Source: Branchiostoma floridae
Lineage: Eukaryota; Chordata; Leptocardii; Amphioxiformes; Branchiostomatidae
Reading direction: 5' to 3'
Length of the DNA: 64,000 nucleotides
Assembly: GCF_000003815.2 (NCBI RefSeq)
Contig: NC_049986.1
Span: forward strand, 20,489,720 to 20,553,719
Positions 1 through 10,885 of the stretch are shown piece after piece; position 1 is the stretch's first letter, and every line of letters starts with the position of its first letter. The notes beneath the pieces are model-generated. The model saw only the letters and a list, made by a program, of their open reading frames with translations, ran no database searches and was not told the origin of the DNA. The position numbers and the translations under genes were made by a program.

Positions 1-2822
1 AGCCAGACATAATAGCGGGCACAGAATCATGGCTCAATGAAAACATATCAAGCAGTGAAATATTCCCTGACAACTACATAGTGCACCGTAAAGACAGACA
101 AACTGGCCCAGGAGGTGGTGTTTTTCAGGCAAACAGGGATGATCTGATTGTCACCCACAGACCAGATCTGGACACAGACTGTGAGATAATCTGGACACAA
201 ACCCAACTTGCAGGAAAGAAACCGCTTATGATTGGTACATACTACAGACCTCCGTCGGACCAGGGCAATAGTCTGGGTGAGCTTGACAACTCTATAAATA
301 AAGTGGGAACTAAGATAAACTCCAACAATGTGATCATTCTTGGAGATTTCAATACCCCCGGTATAAATTGGGATGTCAGCACAACAGATAATGCTCAGAA
401 CTATACAGGACAGGCACAGAAACTACTGCACTTAGTGGATAACCATGGGCTATTCCAAACAGTTCAGGAACCAACCAGAAATGGTAATCTCTTGGACCTA
501 GTCTTAGTTAACAACCCAAACATAATTGAAAAGACCGCAGTAGTTCCGGGAATAAGTGACCATGACATGGTTCTAGTGGACGTGAACTTGGCACCCAAAC
601 AGAACAAAAAACCAAAAAGGAAAGTGTATATTCGCACGAAATCTGACGAGCCGGCTATCAAGAATGACCTTGAGGACTATGCAACAAACTTTAACATGAG
701 AACAAAAGACATGTCAGTGACACAGAAATGGGATGACTTCAAAGGCAAAATGAAGCACACAATGAACAAACATATTCCTAGTAAAATGACATCAAGCAGA
801 TACAACCTGCCCTGGTTTAACAGCAACTTAAGAAGGCACTGTCGGAAGAAACAGCGTCTTTACAATAAAGCTAAGAGAACAGGACAAGAGGAAGACTGGA
901 ATAAATACAAGAAAGTAAAAAAAGGAGTTCAGAAAAGCATAAGAGCAGCACACTCAAAGTACGTGGCAAACATACTGGGAGAAGCTATAACTGACAAACC
1001 TAAAACATTCTGGTCATACATAAAAGGCCTGAGGAGAGACCTTGTCGGGATAGCCACTCTAAAGGTGGGGAGCACCATTATTAGTGACAGTGAGAAAAAA
1101 GCAGAGGCACTCAGTTCACAGTTTAAAAGTGTATTCACAGAAGAAGACACCACAGACATGCCATCTCTTGGGCACCCCTGCACCCCTCCTATGGAACAAA
1201 TAGAAATTTCTATTTATGGTGTAGAGAAAATGCTGCAAGGCCTTAATCCATCCAAAGCATCCGGGCCAGACCAAATACCTCCTTGGTTCCTCAAAATGAC
1301 AGCCAGTGAAATCGCACCTGTTTTAACTAACATTTTCCAACAATCGCTTGACACAGGAGAGATTCCTAAAGACTGGAGAGATGCAAATGTATGCGCCATT
1401 TTCAAAAAGGGAGATAGAGCGGTCCCCAGTAACTACAGACCAGTTTCACTTACCTGTATTTCCTGTAAACTACTTGAACACATTATCCATAGCCATATAA
1501 TGAAACACTTAGAAGGCCACAATGTACTAACGGACTACCAGCATGGTTTCAGAGCAAAGCGATCCACAGAAACACAGCTTATTTTAACAGTACACGACAT
1601 AGCTGGGGCACTGAACAACAAAAGACAAGTGGATCTAGCAATTCTTGATTTTACTAAAGCCTTTGACAAAGTCCCACATAGCAGACTGATATCAAAACTA
1701 GAGCATTATGGAATTCAAGGTACCACACTTAATTGGTTAAAGGCTTTCCTAACGAACAGAGAGCAAACTGTAGTGGTAGAAGGGAAGGCCTCAGCTCCAG
1801 TTAAAGTAGCGTCTGGAGTTCCGCAAGGAACTGTCCTGGGACCATTGCTCTTCCTCTTGTACATAAACGACTTGCCAGACCAGCTCGATTCAAGTGTGAG
1901 GTTGTTCGCAGATGACTGCCTGTTATATGTAGAGCTCTCTACAAAGGAAGATTCACTACTTCTTCAGAAAGATCTGAACACCCTGGAAGAGTGGCAAAGG
2001 AAATGGCTTATGCAGTTCAATCCGGATAAATGTTATATCATGCACATAACAAACAAACGAACCCCAAATATATCCCCCTACCAGTTCTGTGGTCAGACAT
2101 TAGCAACCACAAAAACCCACCCATACCTCGGTGTTACATTAACAACTGGACTGAAGTGGGGTGTCCATGTTAACAAAATAACAACCAAGGCTAAACAGAC
2201 ACTGGGAGTAATCAAACGCAACTTGTGGGCATGCCCAGCCAGGGTAAAATCACTTGCATACACGTCACTGGTAAGACCAAATCTTGAATATGCTGCAACA
2301 GTATGGGATCCGTATACAAAGAAAGACAAAGATAAACTGGAAAGGGTACAGAACCAAGCTGCCAGATTCTGTACAAATAACTACAGCAGAGATGCTAGTG
2401 TTACCAAAATGAAAACAGATCTGCAGTGGACATCACTTGAAGACAGGAGGAAAATGTCCAGACTTTGTATGATGTACAAAATGACCAATAAACTGGTGGA
2501 CGTACCGACTGATAAGTATCTAACACCAGCTCAAAAACGAACTAGAAACAGTCATGCTTTCAAGTACCAGAGTTACCAACCTAGGATTGATGTGTTCAAA
2601 AATTCCTATTTCCCCAGAACTATTGTAGAGTGGAATATGTTATCACCAAGCACAGTAGGGGCGTCTTCTCTGGATAGTTTCAGAGAACACTTGCATATAG
2701 ATGTGCAAAAGTTAGGTGTGATGAGTCGTTCAGTGTAATATAACCAGCTGCTGCCGCGCCGCGTGCCTGCGAAGCTGGTGTGTTACGCCGAAGGGCGGTT
2801 ATACCGGCTATATAGATACAGA
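1..2822 (+). mobile_element. CR1-like non-LTR retrotransposon (LINE), 3' part
   Basis: The element enters from the left edge, so its 5' part is outside the window. It carries one long open frame for an apurinic endonuclease and a reverse transcriptase, followed by a short 3' UTR (about 2739-2822). The 3' UTR has a GC-rich hairpin-forming stretch (ccagctgctgccgcg...) and ends in a GATACA-like short repeat instead of poly(A), as CR1-clade LINEs do. It sits in an intron of the minus-strand GTPase gene, in the opposite orientation. Its 3' end abuts a partial third copy of the 42-bp splice-donor repeat of GTPase exon 11. The same 3' tail recurs alone at about 55381-55440. Confidence 0.85.
3..2738 (+). 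CDS. LINE ORF2: endonuclease/reverse transcriptase (5' incomplete)
   Basis: The frame is open from base 3 to the TAA at 2736-2738, so the first visible Met (base 81) is internal and not the true start. The N-terminal part is an exonuclease-endonuclease-phosphatase fold: TESWL near the left edge, the ILGDFN metal/catalytic motif (about base 342) and the SDHDM histidine motif (about 557). A linker is followed by a reverse transcriptase domain with NYRPVSL, HGFRAKRST, DFTKAFDKVPH, GVPQGTVLGPLLF and the catalytic LFADDCLLY (about 1905). The C-terminal part has the YLGVTL and LEYAATVWDP blocks typical of CR1/jockey-group LINEs. There are no stops or frameshifts, so this copy is young. Codons and motifs match the family; the exact clade is inferred. 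Confidence 0.9.
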   Translation, partial: PDIIAGTESWLNENISSSEIFPDNYIVHRKDRQTGPGGGVFQANRDDLIVTHRPDLDTDCEIIWTQTQLAGKKPLMIGTYYRPPSDQGNSLGELDNSINKVGTKINSNNVIILGDFNTPGINWDVSTTDNAQNYTGQAQKLLHLVDNHGLFQTVQEPTRNGNLLDLVLVNNPNIIEKTAVVPGISDHDMVLVDVNLAPKQNKKPKRKVYIRTKSDEPAIKNDLEDYATNFNMRTKDMSVTQKWDDFKGKMKHTMNKHIPSKMTSSRYNLPWFNSNLRRHCRKKQRLYNKAKRTGQEEDWNKYKKVKKGVQKSIRAAHSKYVANILGEAITDKPKTFWSYIKGLRRDLVGIATLKVGSTIISDSEKKAEALSSQFKSVFTEEDTTDMPSLGHPCTPPMEQIEISIYGVEKMLQGLNPSKASGPDQIPPWFLKMTASEIAPVLTNIFQQSLDTGEIPKDWRDANVCAIFKKGDRAVPSNYRPVSLTCISCKLLEHIIHSHIMKHLEGHNVLTDYQHGFRAKRSTETQLILTVHDIAGALNNKRQVDLAILDFTKAFDKVPHSRLISKLEHYGIQGTTLNWLKAFLTNREQTVVVEGKASAPVKVASGVPQGTVLGPLLFLLYINDLPDQLDSSVRLFADDCLLYVELSTKEDSLLLQKDLNTLEEWQRKWLMQFNPDKCYIMHITNKRTPNISPYQFCGQTLATTKTHPYLGVTLTTGLKWGVHVNKITTKAKQTLGVIKRNLWACPARVKSLAYTSLVRPNLEYAATVWDPYTKKDKDKLERVQNQAARFCTNNYSRDASVTKMKTDLQWTSLEDRRKMSRLCMMYKMTNKLVDVPTDKYLTPAQKRTRNSHAFKYQSYQPRIDVFKNSYFPRTIVEWNMLSPSTVGASSLDSFREHLHIDVQKLGVMSRSV

Positions 2823-2823
2823 C

Positions 2824-2935
2824 ATGATTGGTCCGTTGTGAAACCTCACCTCCAGTTCCTGAGGTATGATTGGTCCATTGTGTAACCTCACCTCCAGTTC
2901 CTGTGGTATGATTGGTCCGTTGTCCCGACCCTTGT
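2824..2935 (-). repeat. 42-bp tandem repeat spanning a splice donor (GTPase exon 11)
   Basis: The motif atgattggtcc recurs at 2824, 2866 and 2908, a period of 42 bp. On the minus strand each full unit contains the end of exon 11 (codons for IIPQELE) followed by GTGAGG, so the splice donor is duplicated: GT lies at 2890-2891 and again at 2848-2849. Because 42 is a multiple of three, either donor leaves the same phase and the longer exon would add 14 residues. The leftmost, partial copy is cut by the LINE 3' end. Confidence 0.8.
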
Positions 2936-5900
2936 ACAGAACTGCCATCTCTCCCTCATAGAACAGCAGACAGTCCTCCTTAGCTGTTCTCTCCAGTTTG
3001 TCAATAAACACATTCCAACGGCTGGGGATCTACAGAAAAAAAGAACAATCAAATATACAAGTCCTGTTTGTACAATGTGTGAAAAATTTAACAGTTAACA
3101 CTTATGGAAAGTATAATTTTTGTTAATTGGAAAATAATTTTCCCAATTGCTGGCATCGCCATGTTTGATTCCACTACTCGTGTACATGTAGAATCTCTCG
3201 CCCGAGGTACCAGCCCACTGCAAGTGATCCGACCTGCGGGAGGGCTGAAATCGAGGGTGATACAGAATACACCATGTTGTATTTTATTTATATCATACCC
3301 ACCTGAGAAAACACATGTTTCGATGAGAAATATGCCAGAAGTTTAGAAATTTGGTGTCCTCAAACAAAAATTGTAACAGAAGCAATTTCAATGTCCGAAT
3401 TACTAGTAGGTATTCAAATTTTGGCAGAGTACGTTAACTTTGAATTATTCGATGGAACTTCTTGGAAGCCTGTGTGATACGGTTTTTATCAACCGGTCTG
3501 GAACACATGTATCCAATGTTATCGCGGCCCAACTATGACATATTAAGCATATTTATAACTCAGTACACTGTCTGTAAGTTACTTACACTGACAGTCACAT
3601 TCCAGGAATGATAGTTTTCTAATCTGCATATACGCAAGGCCACATCAAATGATTAACACCTGAGCTGAAAGATAAATAACGACAGCTGGTGCTGCTCTTC
3701 ACACTCAGTATCACACAGAGAACTTTTCAGACTTGGAGGGTTTTTACCATTTATGGACATTCAGCTCCAAACACAAAAACCAACAACTCTGAATTCTTGT
3801 TCAGAATGTGCACCTATTAGGAAATGTCCCATAACAAAAATCAGCCAAAAGGAATGAAATGACAATCACAGGTAAGGATAAGCCACACCTAGTTTACCCA
3901 GGTAATGACACCTAGGCTACACTGATTTTGCAAAGGTGTGAGGTCTGAGGTCAGGATTATTTCTCCTTGCAATGCAAATGTTGTAAGAAAGATCTGCTTT
4001 TCTAGTTATTATAATCATAATATAATGTTAATTGAAGACCGAGTATAAAGTGCACAAAACAAACACCTTTTTAAGTATTTATTGGTTAGTATACATGATT
4101 GCACAACTGCAGGTCAGGCTCTTGCTTGTGAGCATGTATCATACAGGCAGTTGAACATACAGACATTACCTCCAACCCATCCAACAACTCTAGAACACTG
4201 AAGACACACTTTTAACAAGAAGAGAAGTTTTCTGACTGTAGACTTCAGATCCTCAGGCATCGAAACCCAGGTCAGTCGTTATACTTCTTCTCGGTAAGTC
4301 TTGACCAACATGGCAGAAGTTGTGGGTAATTAAGTCCATTATGAGACAGAAGAAAAAAAAACTATATGGGCAGCTGAAGTCAGACGTTGGTTTCATTTGA
4401 CATGACAAAATGGCGACAAGGAAATGGGCAAAAACAGGCAGAGCACAAGTCTACTGATAAACCTAAGATCACCACTATACAAGGACCACCTCAGTCCTGG
4501 CCAATGTAATAACTATTAATAATTGTAACCTGCAGCTGGCTTTCTGGTGGTCCCTTCGACATTTTTCTTTTTTTTAAGTATTTAAGGTATATCGTCTTTA
4601 TAGACTGTCTAGTACATAGACCAGATTTTAGTGCTTCTATGACTGGCCTTCTTGGACAGTTTTGAGTGTATACAAACATTCTGGTTATGGTCCAAATCCT
4701 CTTCTAGGCAGTCATGTTAAGCATTTTGATGTTACAGGAATGACTCTGGAAGCCATGGAGGTCTTCCTCCCTCAAGCCAATAATATCTCTTAAAATAGTT
4801 GTGATTTCTCCCATTTTCAGTTGAGTAAGATTAGCAACCTTATCATTATGATTTCCCTTTCTCATAAACTGACTCGATGAATACAAACAAATTACATTGC
4901 TTACGACATCTGAAAGTTTCAAACTAAACAAACACTTCTAAGGAAACAGCCTTGTTATGATAAACCTGTCACACTTATATTTCTATCATATAGAGCTGAC
5001 TGACTGACTGACTGAACTAGAAGAAATAAAAAAAAACAATGATAACTGTTACATTCAACTTGACACAAAACCACTACANNNNNNNNNNNNNNNNNNNNNN
5101 NNNNNNNNNNNNNNNNNNNNNNNNNNNNNNNNNNNNNNNNNNNNNNNNNNNNNNNNNNNNNNNNNNNNNNNNNNNNNNCTTCGTTGGCAGCATTGACCAG
5201 AATGTCTAAGAGAGAAGCCAGCTCTGCACCAGTGATGGGTTGATCTAAAGACAAAATACTTAACATGTAAGTAATATCAAAGACACAGGCTGGGGTTGTC
5301 AGACTTGTTGCAAATAAAATATCTTTTTTCTTTAATATTCACAACCACATACTTTACAAGAGCCACTACTGTCTGAGTGTTTCACTAATCGTCTGTCACC
5401 TTCTTCAGGGCAACTATGACTGGTTCATGTTGCACTGCAGGTATACATTTACAATGTAGCAATATGGTCCCAAATTTAAAGCTTTGCCACAGTCATTCAC
5501 AAATCTGATTAACTATTCGACTGAAATATAGGAACCCCGCTTTACCGTTTTTCTCCTTGGGGACCAGTCCTTTCCTGAGCTTGCTGATCAGACTGTCTCT
5601 CTCCTCCCTGTACTCTTCTGTTAGATCTTCTTCTCGTGCCTACAAAAGAAAAAGGACCCATAGTCGTTTTGAGGGATTGATACCTAGTAATCCACTGTGC
5701 CTAGGGCTGTAGGGGGCAGTATTGGAAGAAACAACCTTGAAGTTCCTTCAAGCACATTTCACCTCCCCAACCAAAGTCATGTTCCCGGTTTTATATCTGC
5801 AGACCTGTATATTGAGGAAAGTCATTTAAGGTACCTTTCCCCAAAGACACAATGTTGTAGAAACCTCCACACTCACTACATTATCAAATTATAAGTTTTC

Positions 5901-8900
5901 TTTTGCTTTAGATATACTGTTACCAAATCAGGAACAATTGCTGGTAAAACAATACAGTACACAATGGATATCCTTGCCATATAACATTGATGTATGGTAG
6001 GAACTGTCCCTCTAACACTGAAGCCCGGTACTGCAAGCCCTTGTTCCGTACCTGAGACAGGTCCTGTAGCAGCTCCCTCCTGGTTGCAGGGAGGAACAGG
6101 GTGTGGCAGTCCACGGACTTGAAGACACCTGGGGAAAAATGGAATGAGTAAAAGGTCAAAATAAAGAATTTGTGATAGAATATTTCTTAACATAACAAAA
6201 CAACTTAGAGTTCTACACATACTGCATTATACTTAAACTCATCAATGGCTTGACATGACTTTTTTAGTCATTTTACAAAACTTTGTTGGGGGGCTTCTTC
6301 AAAACAGTTTCATTTTTATAGATATATGAGGACTTTGCCAAAAGACTGTGGCAACTGGATATGATTTTGGAAATGGTCAGATGTTTCACACACCGTACAA
6401 TGTCTTTCGTCAGTGACACTGAGGACTTTGATCAATACAACAGTTACTGTAATTTGCATCTTAAAGTTTGTTCCCATTACCTCCTCCCTCATGACCTCAA
6501 TGAAAAGATGCATGCTTGCAAGCCAATTTGAGCTTCTCATAGACATAAAAAAAGCAAACAAATAAACAAACAAACAGTGAGATCAAAATAGTGTTGTATA
6601 GACCCAGCAGGCTGATCTCATAGTCTTCGTTGTCCCATGCTGACGTGTCCATCAGTTTCCTCAGCCACTCCTGGGGGGAATCGTTATCTCCCAGCAGCTG
6701 GGCAAAATCCTGAACAACCTGGAGAAAAACACACTAAACTTGTTACCTTTAGTAAGAGAAAAATGAAAATTTGTTAAGGCTACATAATTATAAGGTGAGT
6801 AATAAGTATGACTTTCTTACATCGCAACAGTTAAAGTTAATCCAATTTGATTGTGAGCTAAAACATCATAATCTGTTACACTTGACTGTAATTCATCTGC
6901 TGGGAAGTACCAGAACACTTTCCTCTGGAGTTGAGTCCCTCTTTAACTGTTTATATGAAATTAGACTCACCCACAGAAGAGGAGGGAAGCTGAGCAGGTC
7001 ATGGTTGAAGTCATCCGCCCACTTAGACCTGGACATCTGGGACCGCAAGGCAAACAGCTGAAGGGGAAGACATTTAGCAGTTAGTTAAAAAAATGTATTT
7101 CTTTTATGTTCTGATTTGAACAGTGACCACACATGGAATCTAACCAGTCACTCCTAGCTTAATTAGTGCCAGACAAGCAGGATGGTCCAGGGATTATTCC
7201 AGGACCGCTGTCAGAGAGTGGTGACACAAACCCTGCTCTTTCAATCACTACCGTACAATGTATTTCTAAAATCAAAGGATAGTTCTATGTTGAGCATAAA
7301 AACTTTAATATTCAAATATTGCCTGATGTCTGATGGATAAAACTCATGTGGATAAGCGCAAAGCACAACAGTTTACTGTAAAGAGGAGAACAGAAAGTCT
7401 GATATATACAATTATTGAATCAAACCAACGAGGTTGTATAGTCCCACCTGAGTTCTCCTGGCCAATACTTCCAGGTAGTCTATGTCGGCCTGGTCGATGA
7501 TTTTGACAGAGTTGTAGATGAGATAGGAGCTGAGGAGGGTCGACACAGCAAAGATCTTGGCATCGTAGTTCTCTGAGATGTTGTTGGCTGCAAAACCTGG
7601 AGAGGAAGCAAGATTTTTATATTACAGTAGAAGCCGCTTAATTGCACCCCATTTCCTTGTGCATTTCATGCAGTTATCCGAATGGTGCAACAAAGCGAAG
7701 CTAATAAACTGGGTTTGAGGATTTCGAGCAATTAACAGAAGTGTGCAATTATCCGTCGTGCAATTAACTGGTTTATACTGTAGTAATTCTAATCTTCCTG
7801 ACTACTAGGGGACCACAGACTGACCTTCAGTGTCGAGGAAGATGACAGAAAGTTTGTCTCCAGAAGGAAGGGTCATCTCCATAGGCTACAGAGGAATAGT
7901 GAGAAATAAAAGGACTATTAGTATCTATAAAAGACATAAGTTCTTGCAGGCTAAAATGTAGTCTTCTTTTAGGTCCATCTCAAGATTTCCAGAGGTAAAG
8001 AGAGACAGAGAGTAAATGTGTTGCTTTTTGACTGCGCAAGACATATTCCAAGAAAAAACAACACAAGACTGTGTGAGAAATTAAACCGTCAGAACTGAAA
8101 CTTTTGTTCACAAACCCTCCACAGTGACCTTACCTTTCCCCACATCCATATGCCCATGGTGTGTCCCAAACCTTACCTTCCCCCACATCCATATGCCCAT
8201 GGTGTGTCCCAAACCTTACCTTTCCCCACATCCAAATGCCCATGGTGTGTGGCCGTACATAGGGGCCGACCCCAAAGCCGGTGGACTTGCCCATGAGCTG
8301 GTTCATGAGGAAGGACTTCCCTGAGTGGAACTTTCCCACCACAGCAATGGTGGCCACCGCTCCTGATATCCTGTGCAACAACTGGGAGGAAATATAGGTT
8401 AGGCCAATAGAGCAACAAAGTGCTAAAGTTTAACAAAGGCTAAATGGGGTAGGGACATTTCTGAGCAACCTTCGTAATAACCCCTGCTTTGCCTATTGAG
8501 TAAATTGGTCAAACTTGCCAAAGCTCGATGTTTCTGACTTTGGGATAAGAGATGCTGCTACAGTGAGTATACTAGTTCAGTGTCTAAAAGTGGCCAACGG
8601 CCTTGCACTGAGCAAACACATTGAAGAAAAAATGTTCATCTGTGTTAGTCTTCAGCCTGCAAAGCTAGCCATAACAGAGATTTAACAGTTTAACATGGTC
8701 ATTCTGACTTCCGGTGTCTGCGTCTTTGTCACGAGTAATCATGCAAATCTAGAAATAGTGTGAATGTGAACATCCCTCCCTATTGATTACCTTGACATTC
8801 TGCTGTACCAGTACCAGTTTCTTGTGGGTGACGTCAGGCATCACCAGCTGTAGGGGCTGTTCAGGGAAGTCTTGCCAGTGGTCCAAAACCTCTTCATCTT

Positions 8901-10885
8901 CTTTGAGCTCAATTTTTGCTTCTTTACTAGCCACTTTTCCCACCTGTTGGGCTGCCTTGTGTGGAGATGGTGGCTTCTGTACTCCAGACTGGACATTTTG
9001 TGTACCGTGTTCCAAAATCTCTGCATCCTTTTTGCTTTTCACCTCTAGTTTTCTATCAGCTTGCTGTGTGTGTGCCCTAGTTGGGTTACTGGGAGAGTCC
9101 TGTGGTTGAGGTTGGACATGTTGAGTGCTGTGGGGAGGGCCAGATTTGGACTTAGTTGGAGCAGGTCTGACTACAGGGGGGCCATGGACACCTGATCTGT
9201 CTGGAAAATAGAAAAAGCAGGTTTACTTCAGGTCAAGGTAATTAATCTAAGGGACACAACAAATACATTACTAGTATGCAAAAGAAATTAATTAAATTAA
9301 TTATTGATTTGTGTATAATTATGTACCTTAGGCTATCTATATACCCAAAACAATGACAATCCGTCAACTAGTGCTTGAGTTATTTGCCGCTTAACTCTGA
9401 AACAAAATATGCCCCTGTACGTAGTTCCAAAAAAGCCACTTTGGGGCCCAAACTTTAATGTACAGGGCTCGAAATACACTTTTCAGTCAACTTGCACCAG
9501 TGCAAGTTAAGCCAAAGGTAACTTGCACCAAAAGAAACTTACTTGCACAACCCAAAATAGTGAACTGTTAACCCTTTATTCTTCTTCTGAAAATTTGCAA
9601 ATATATGGGGATACATAAAGACCACATGTTTGGATATTTGTTTTCCAAAGCGTATTTTATTTTGGATTTCAAATTGTACAACAAATGTGAATTTAGGCTT
9701 AATTTAAGACAATTCAATGTCTACAACTTGATAAGATCAATAGATTTCTTCTGGACTCTTCGAGTGACTTCCATCACTATTCTTAACCATCGCTAGAACA
9801 ACTCAATACAAACACATATAACTGGAAAATCCAGTTGATCATATCAAAGTCACTAAATTGTATGCAAAATGTATTTACTCATATGCAAATCAAGGTAAGA
9901 CAACACCATAGGAATTATTAGCATTATAGAGATGGAATTGTCTTCAAATTTTGTTTACCTGGATGTCTAACTCAGTTTAGAAATAACAAATTTAGGCTAT
10001 TTTTTTATTCAGTGTTGTTTTCTTTTACCTTTCAATGGCAGACAATATTCTTGGTGTGTGTAAGCTTTTTCTAAAGTCAGGTATTAGTGGATAAAAGTAA
10101 CTTGCACTGGTGCAAGTTTGGTCCAAACTTACTTGCACCACACCAATTTTACATGCACAAACTTGCATATGCATGTGGTATTTCGAGCCCTGATGTATGT
10201 AACCCTTATTACTCTCTGCCCAAAGAGCTGTCTACCACTCAAAAATCATGGCCACAGCATGTACAAAACACAAGATATCAAAAACAGAAGTTCATTGCAG
10301 TATCTTAGAAAGCTGCTAGGGGGCCATTATCGAACTTGACCCCTACCCACCTATCCAATATAATCAGCATCCATCAAAAGGTTATCGAGTTATGCTGTAC
10401 ATTTATAGATGCACAAAGAAAAAAAATGCTCAAAATTAACTTTTTGGCGAAGGTATGAACATTTCAGTTGCAGATTTGATACATTTTGTCACACACAATG
10501 ACATGCAATATATAGAATTAAAAGTAACGTCGACAGAAAAACCAACGAAAACTTCGGACGCAAAATAAACGAAAACAGTGCCAGTGTAACAAACGTTTTC
10601 ATTGCTTTGATTTTGCGTCCAAAGTTGTAAACTGCCTTTTACACGTGTGACGTCACAACAATAAACTTTGAACAGTTAACAATAGTCCTCAATAATTTCG
10701 GGTTTCCCAGGACCTGTAGCCACCCTACCTTCCTCAACGAACGTCTCAGAAAACTCCTTGTGCAGTGCTGAGACTGTCACCCCGCAGAAGACGAGAAAGA
10801 AGAACAAAACCTTCCTCAGCGCAGAGGACACCATCTCGTCTCGTCTGGGCATGTCTTCATTTGGCAGAGTTTCGGGAAAATCCAC
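2892..10885 (-). CDS. Guanylate-binding-protein-like large GTPase with signal peptide (3' end beyond window)
   Basis: A GBP/atlastin-type large GTPase; family members bind and hydrolyse GTP and act on membranes. Exons, in order: 10729-10885, 8791-9200, 8220-8381, 7825-7885, 7448-7596, 6971-7057, 6604-6718, 6052-6128, 5546-5639, 5179(gap)-5244 and 2892-3029. All have consensus GT-AG sites and matching phases. With Met at 10885, the P-loop GKFHSGKS is at residues 205-212, switch I is RPHTMGIWMW (T235), G3 is LDTEG (261-264) and the GBP-type G4 is VVQD (343-346). Then come the helical-domain signatures LTGAELASLLDILVNAANE-like and IPSRWNVFIDKLER. The second in-frame Met (M18) begins a typical signal peptide or anchor (VLFFFLVFCGVTVSA), and about 135 residues rich in Pro, Lys, Glu and Gln separate it from the G domain, unlike vertebrate GBPs. 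Part of exon 10 is lost in the N gap and later exons lie off the left edge. Confidence 0.88.
3032..5078. other. Intron of the GTPase gene, no gene seen
   Basis: This stretch lies between GTPase exons 10 and 11. It is AT-rich, non-coding sequence with no convincing ORF, RNA gene or terminal inverted repeat. It contains a short (ctga)n/(gact)n run near 4995-5015. Confidence 0.5.
5079..5178. other. Assembly gap (100 N)
   Basis: Exactly one hundred Ns, the usual placeholder for a gap of unknown size. It falls inside exon 10 of the GTPase gene, so the coding link between exons 10 and 11 is not visible. Confidence 0.98.
6349..6560. mobile_element. MITE fragment (family of 13921-14166)
   Basis: The segment ggatatgattttggaaatgg, followed by a block ending in cagtgacactga, is shared with the fold-back element at 13921-14166. 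A further block, cctcaatgaaaagatgcat...gccaatttgagct, is shared with about 13150-13195. It lies in a GTPase intron. It is a partial copy, so its boundaries are approximate. Confidence 0.5.
7623..7782. mobile_element. pogo/Tigger-like MITE
   Basis: A 160-bp fold-back with TIRs TA-CAGTAGAAGCCGCTTAA on the left and the complement of CAGTATAAACCAGTTAA on the right, both running into ATTGCAC, with TA at each end. The TA duplication and CAGT termini fit the pogo/Tigger group. There is no coding capacity. It is inserted in a GTPase intron. Confidence 0.7.
8128..8256 (-). repeat. 43-bp tandem triplication spanning the splice donor of GTPase exon 3
   Basis: The string ccttacc recurs at 8128, 8171 and 8214 with nearly identical sequence between, giving three ~43-bp units. 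On the minus strand each unit holds the exon end (CCCATATGCAT.. to GGGGAAAG) plus the donor GTAAGG. Only the 5'-most donor (GT at 8218-8219) keeps the GTPase frame; the other two would add 43 or 86 nt and shift it. Confidence 0.85.
9352..10480. mobile_element. Degenerate repeat element split by a nested insertion
   Basis: The flanks (9352-9462 and 10193-10480) share blocks with the element at 42901-43960. Examples are 'ctaccactcaaaaatcatgg' against 'ctaatacttaaaaatcttga', and the 'cccctacccac...catcaa.aggtt.tc.agttatgctg' block. The 730-bp insertion 9463-10192 interrupts it. It lies in GTPase intron 1. Confidence 0.5.
9463..10192. mobile_element. Non-autonomous hAT-like element with CAGGGCTCGAAATA termini
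   Basis: The terminal inverted repeats are CAGGGCTCGAAATA on the left and TATTTCGAGCCCTG on the right. Subterminal copies of ACTTGCACCAGTGCAAGTT-like palindromes occur at both ends. The CAGGG terminus suggests hAT, but the flanking duplication is only clear for about 5 bp (ATGTA), so the superfamily is tentative. There is no transposase ORF. Confidence 0.65.

Noticed and set aside
8130-8219. Continuation of the GTPase exon through the 43-bp repeats
   Set aside because: The translated repeat (RFGTHHGHMDVG...) has no GBP similarity, and the exon 3-4 junction at 8220/7885 restores the domain.
9463-10192. Firm hAT assignment with 8-bp target duplication
   Set aside because: Termini fit, but the flanking 8-mers (TTAATGTA / ATGTATGT) do not match; only ATGTA is shared.
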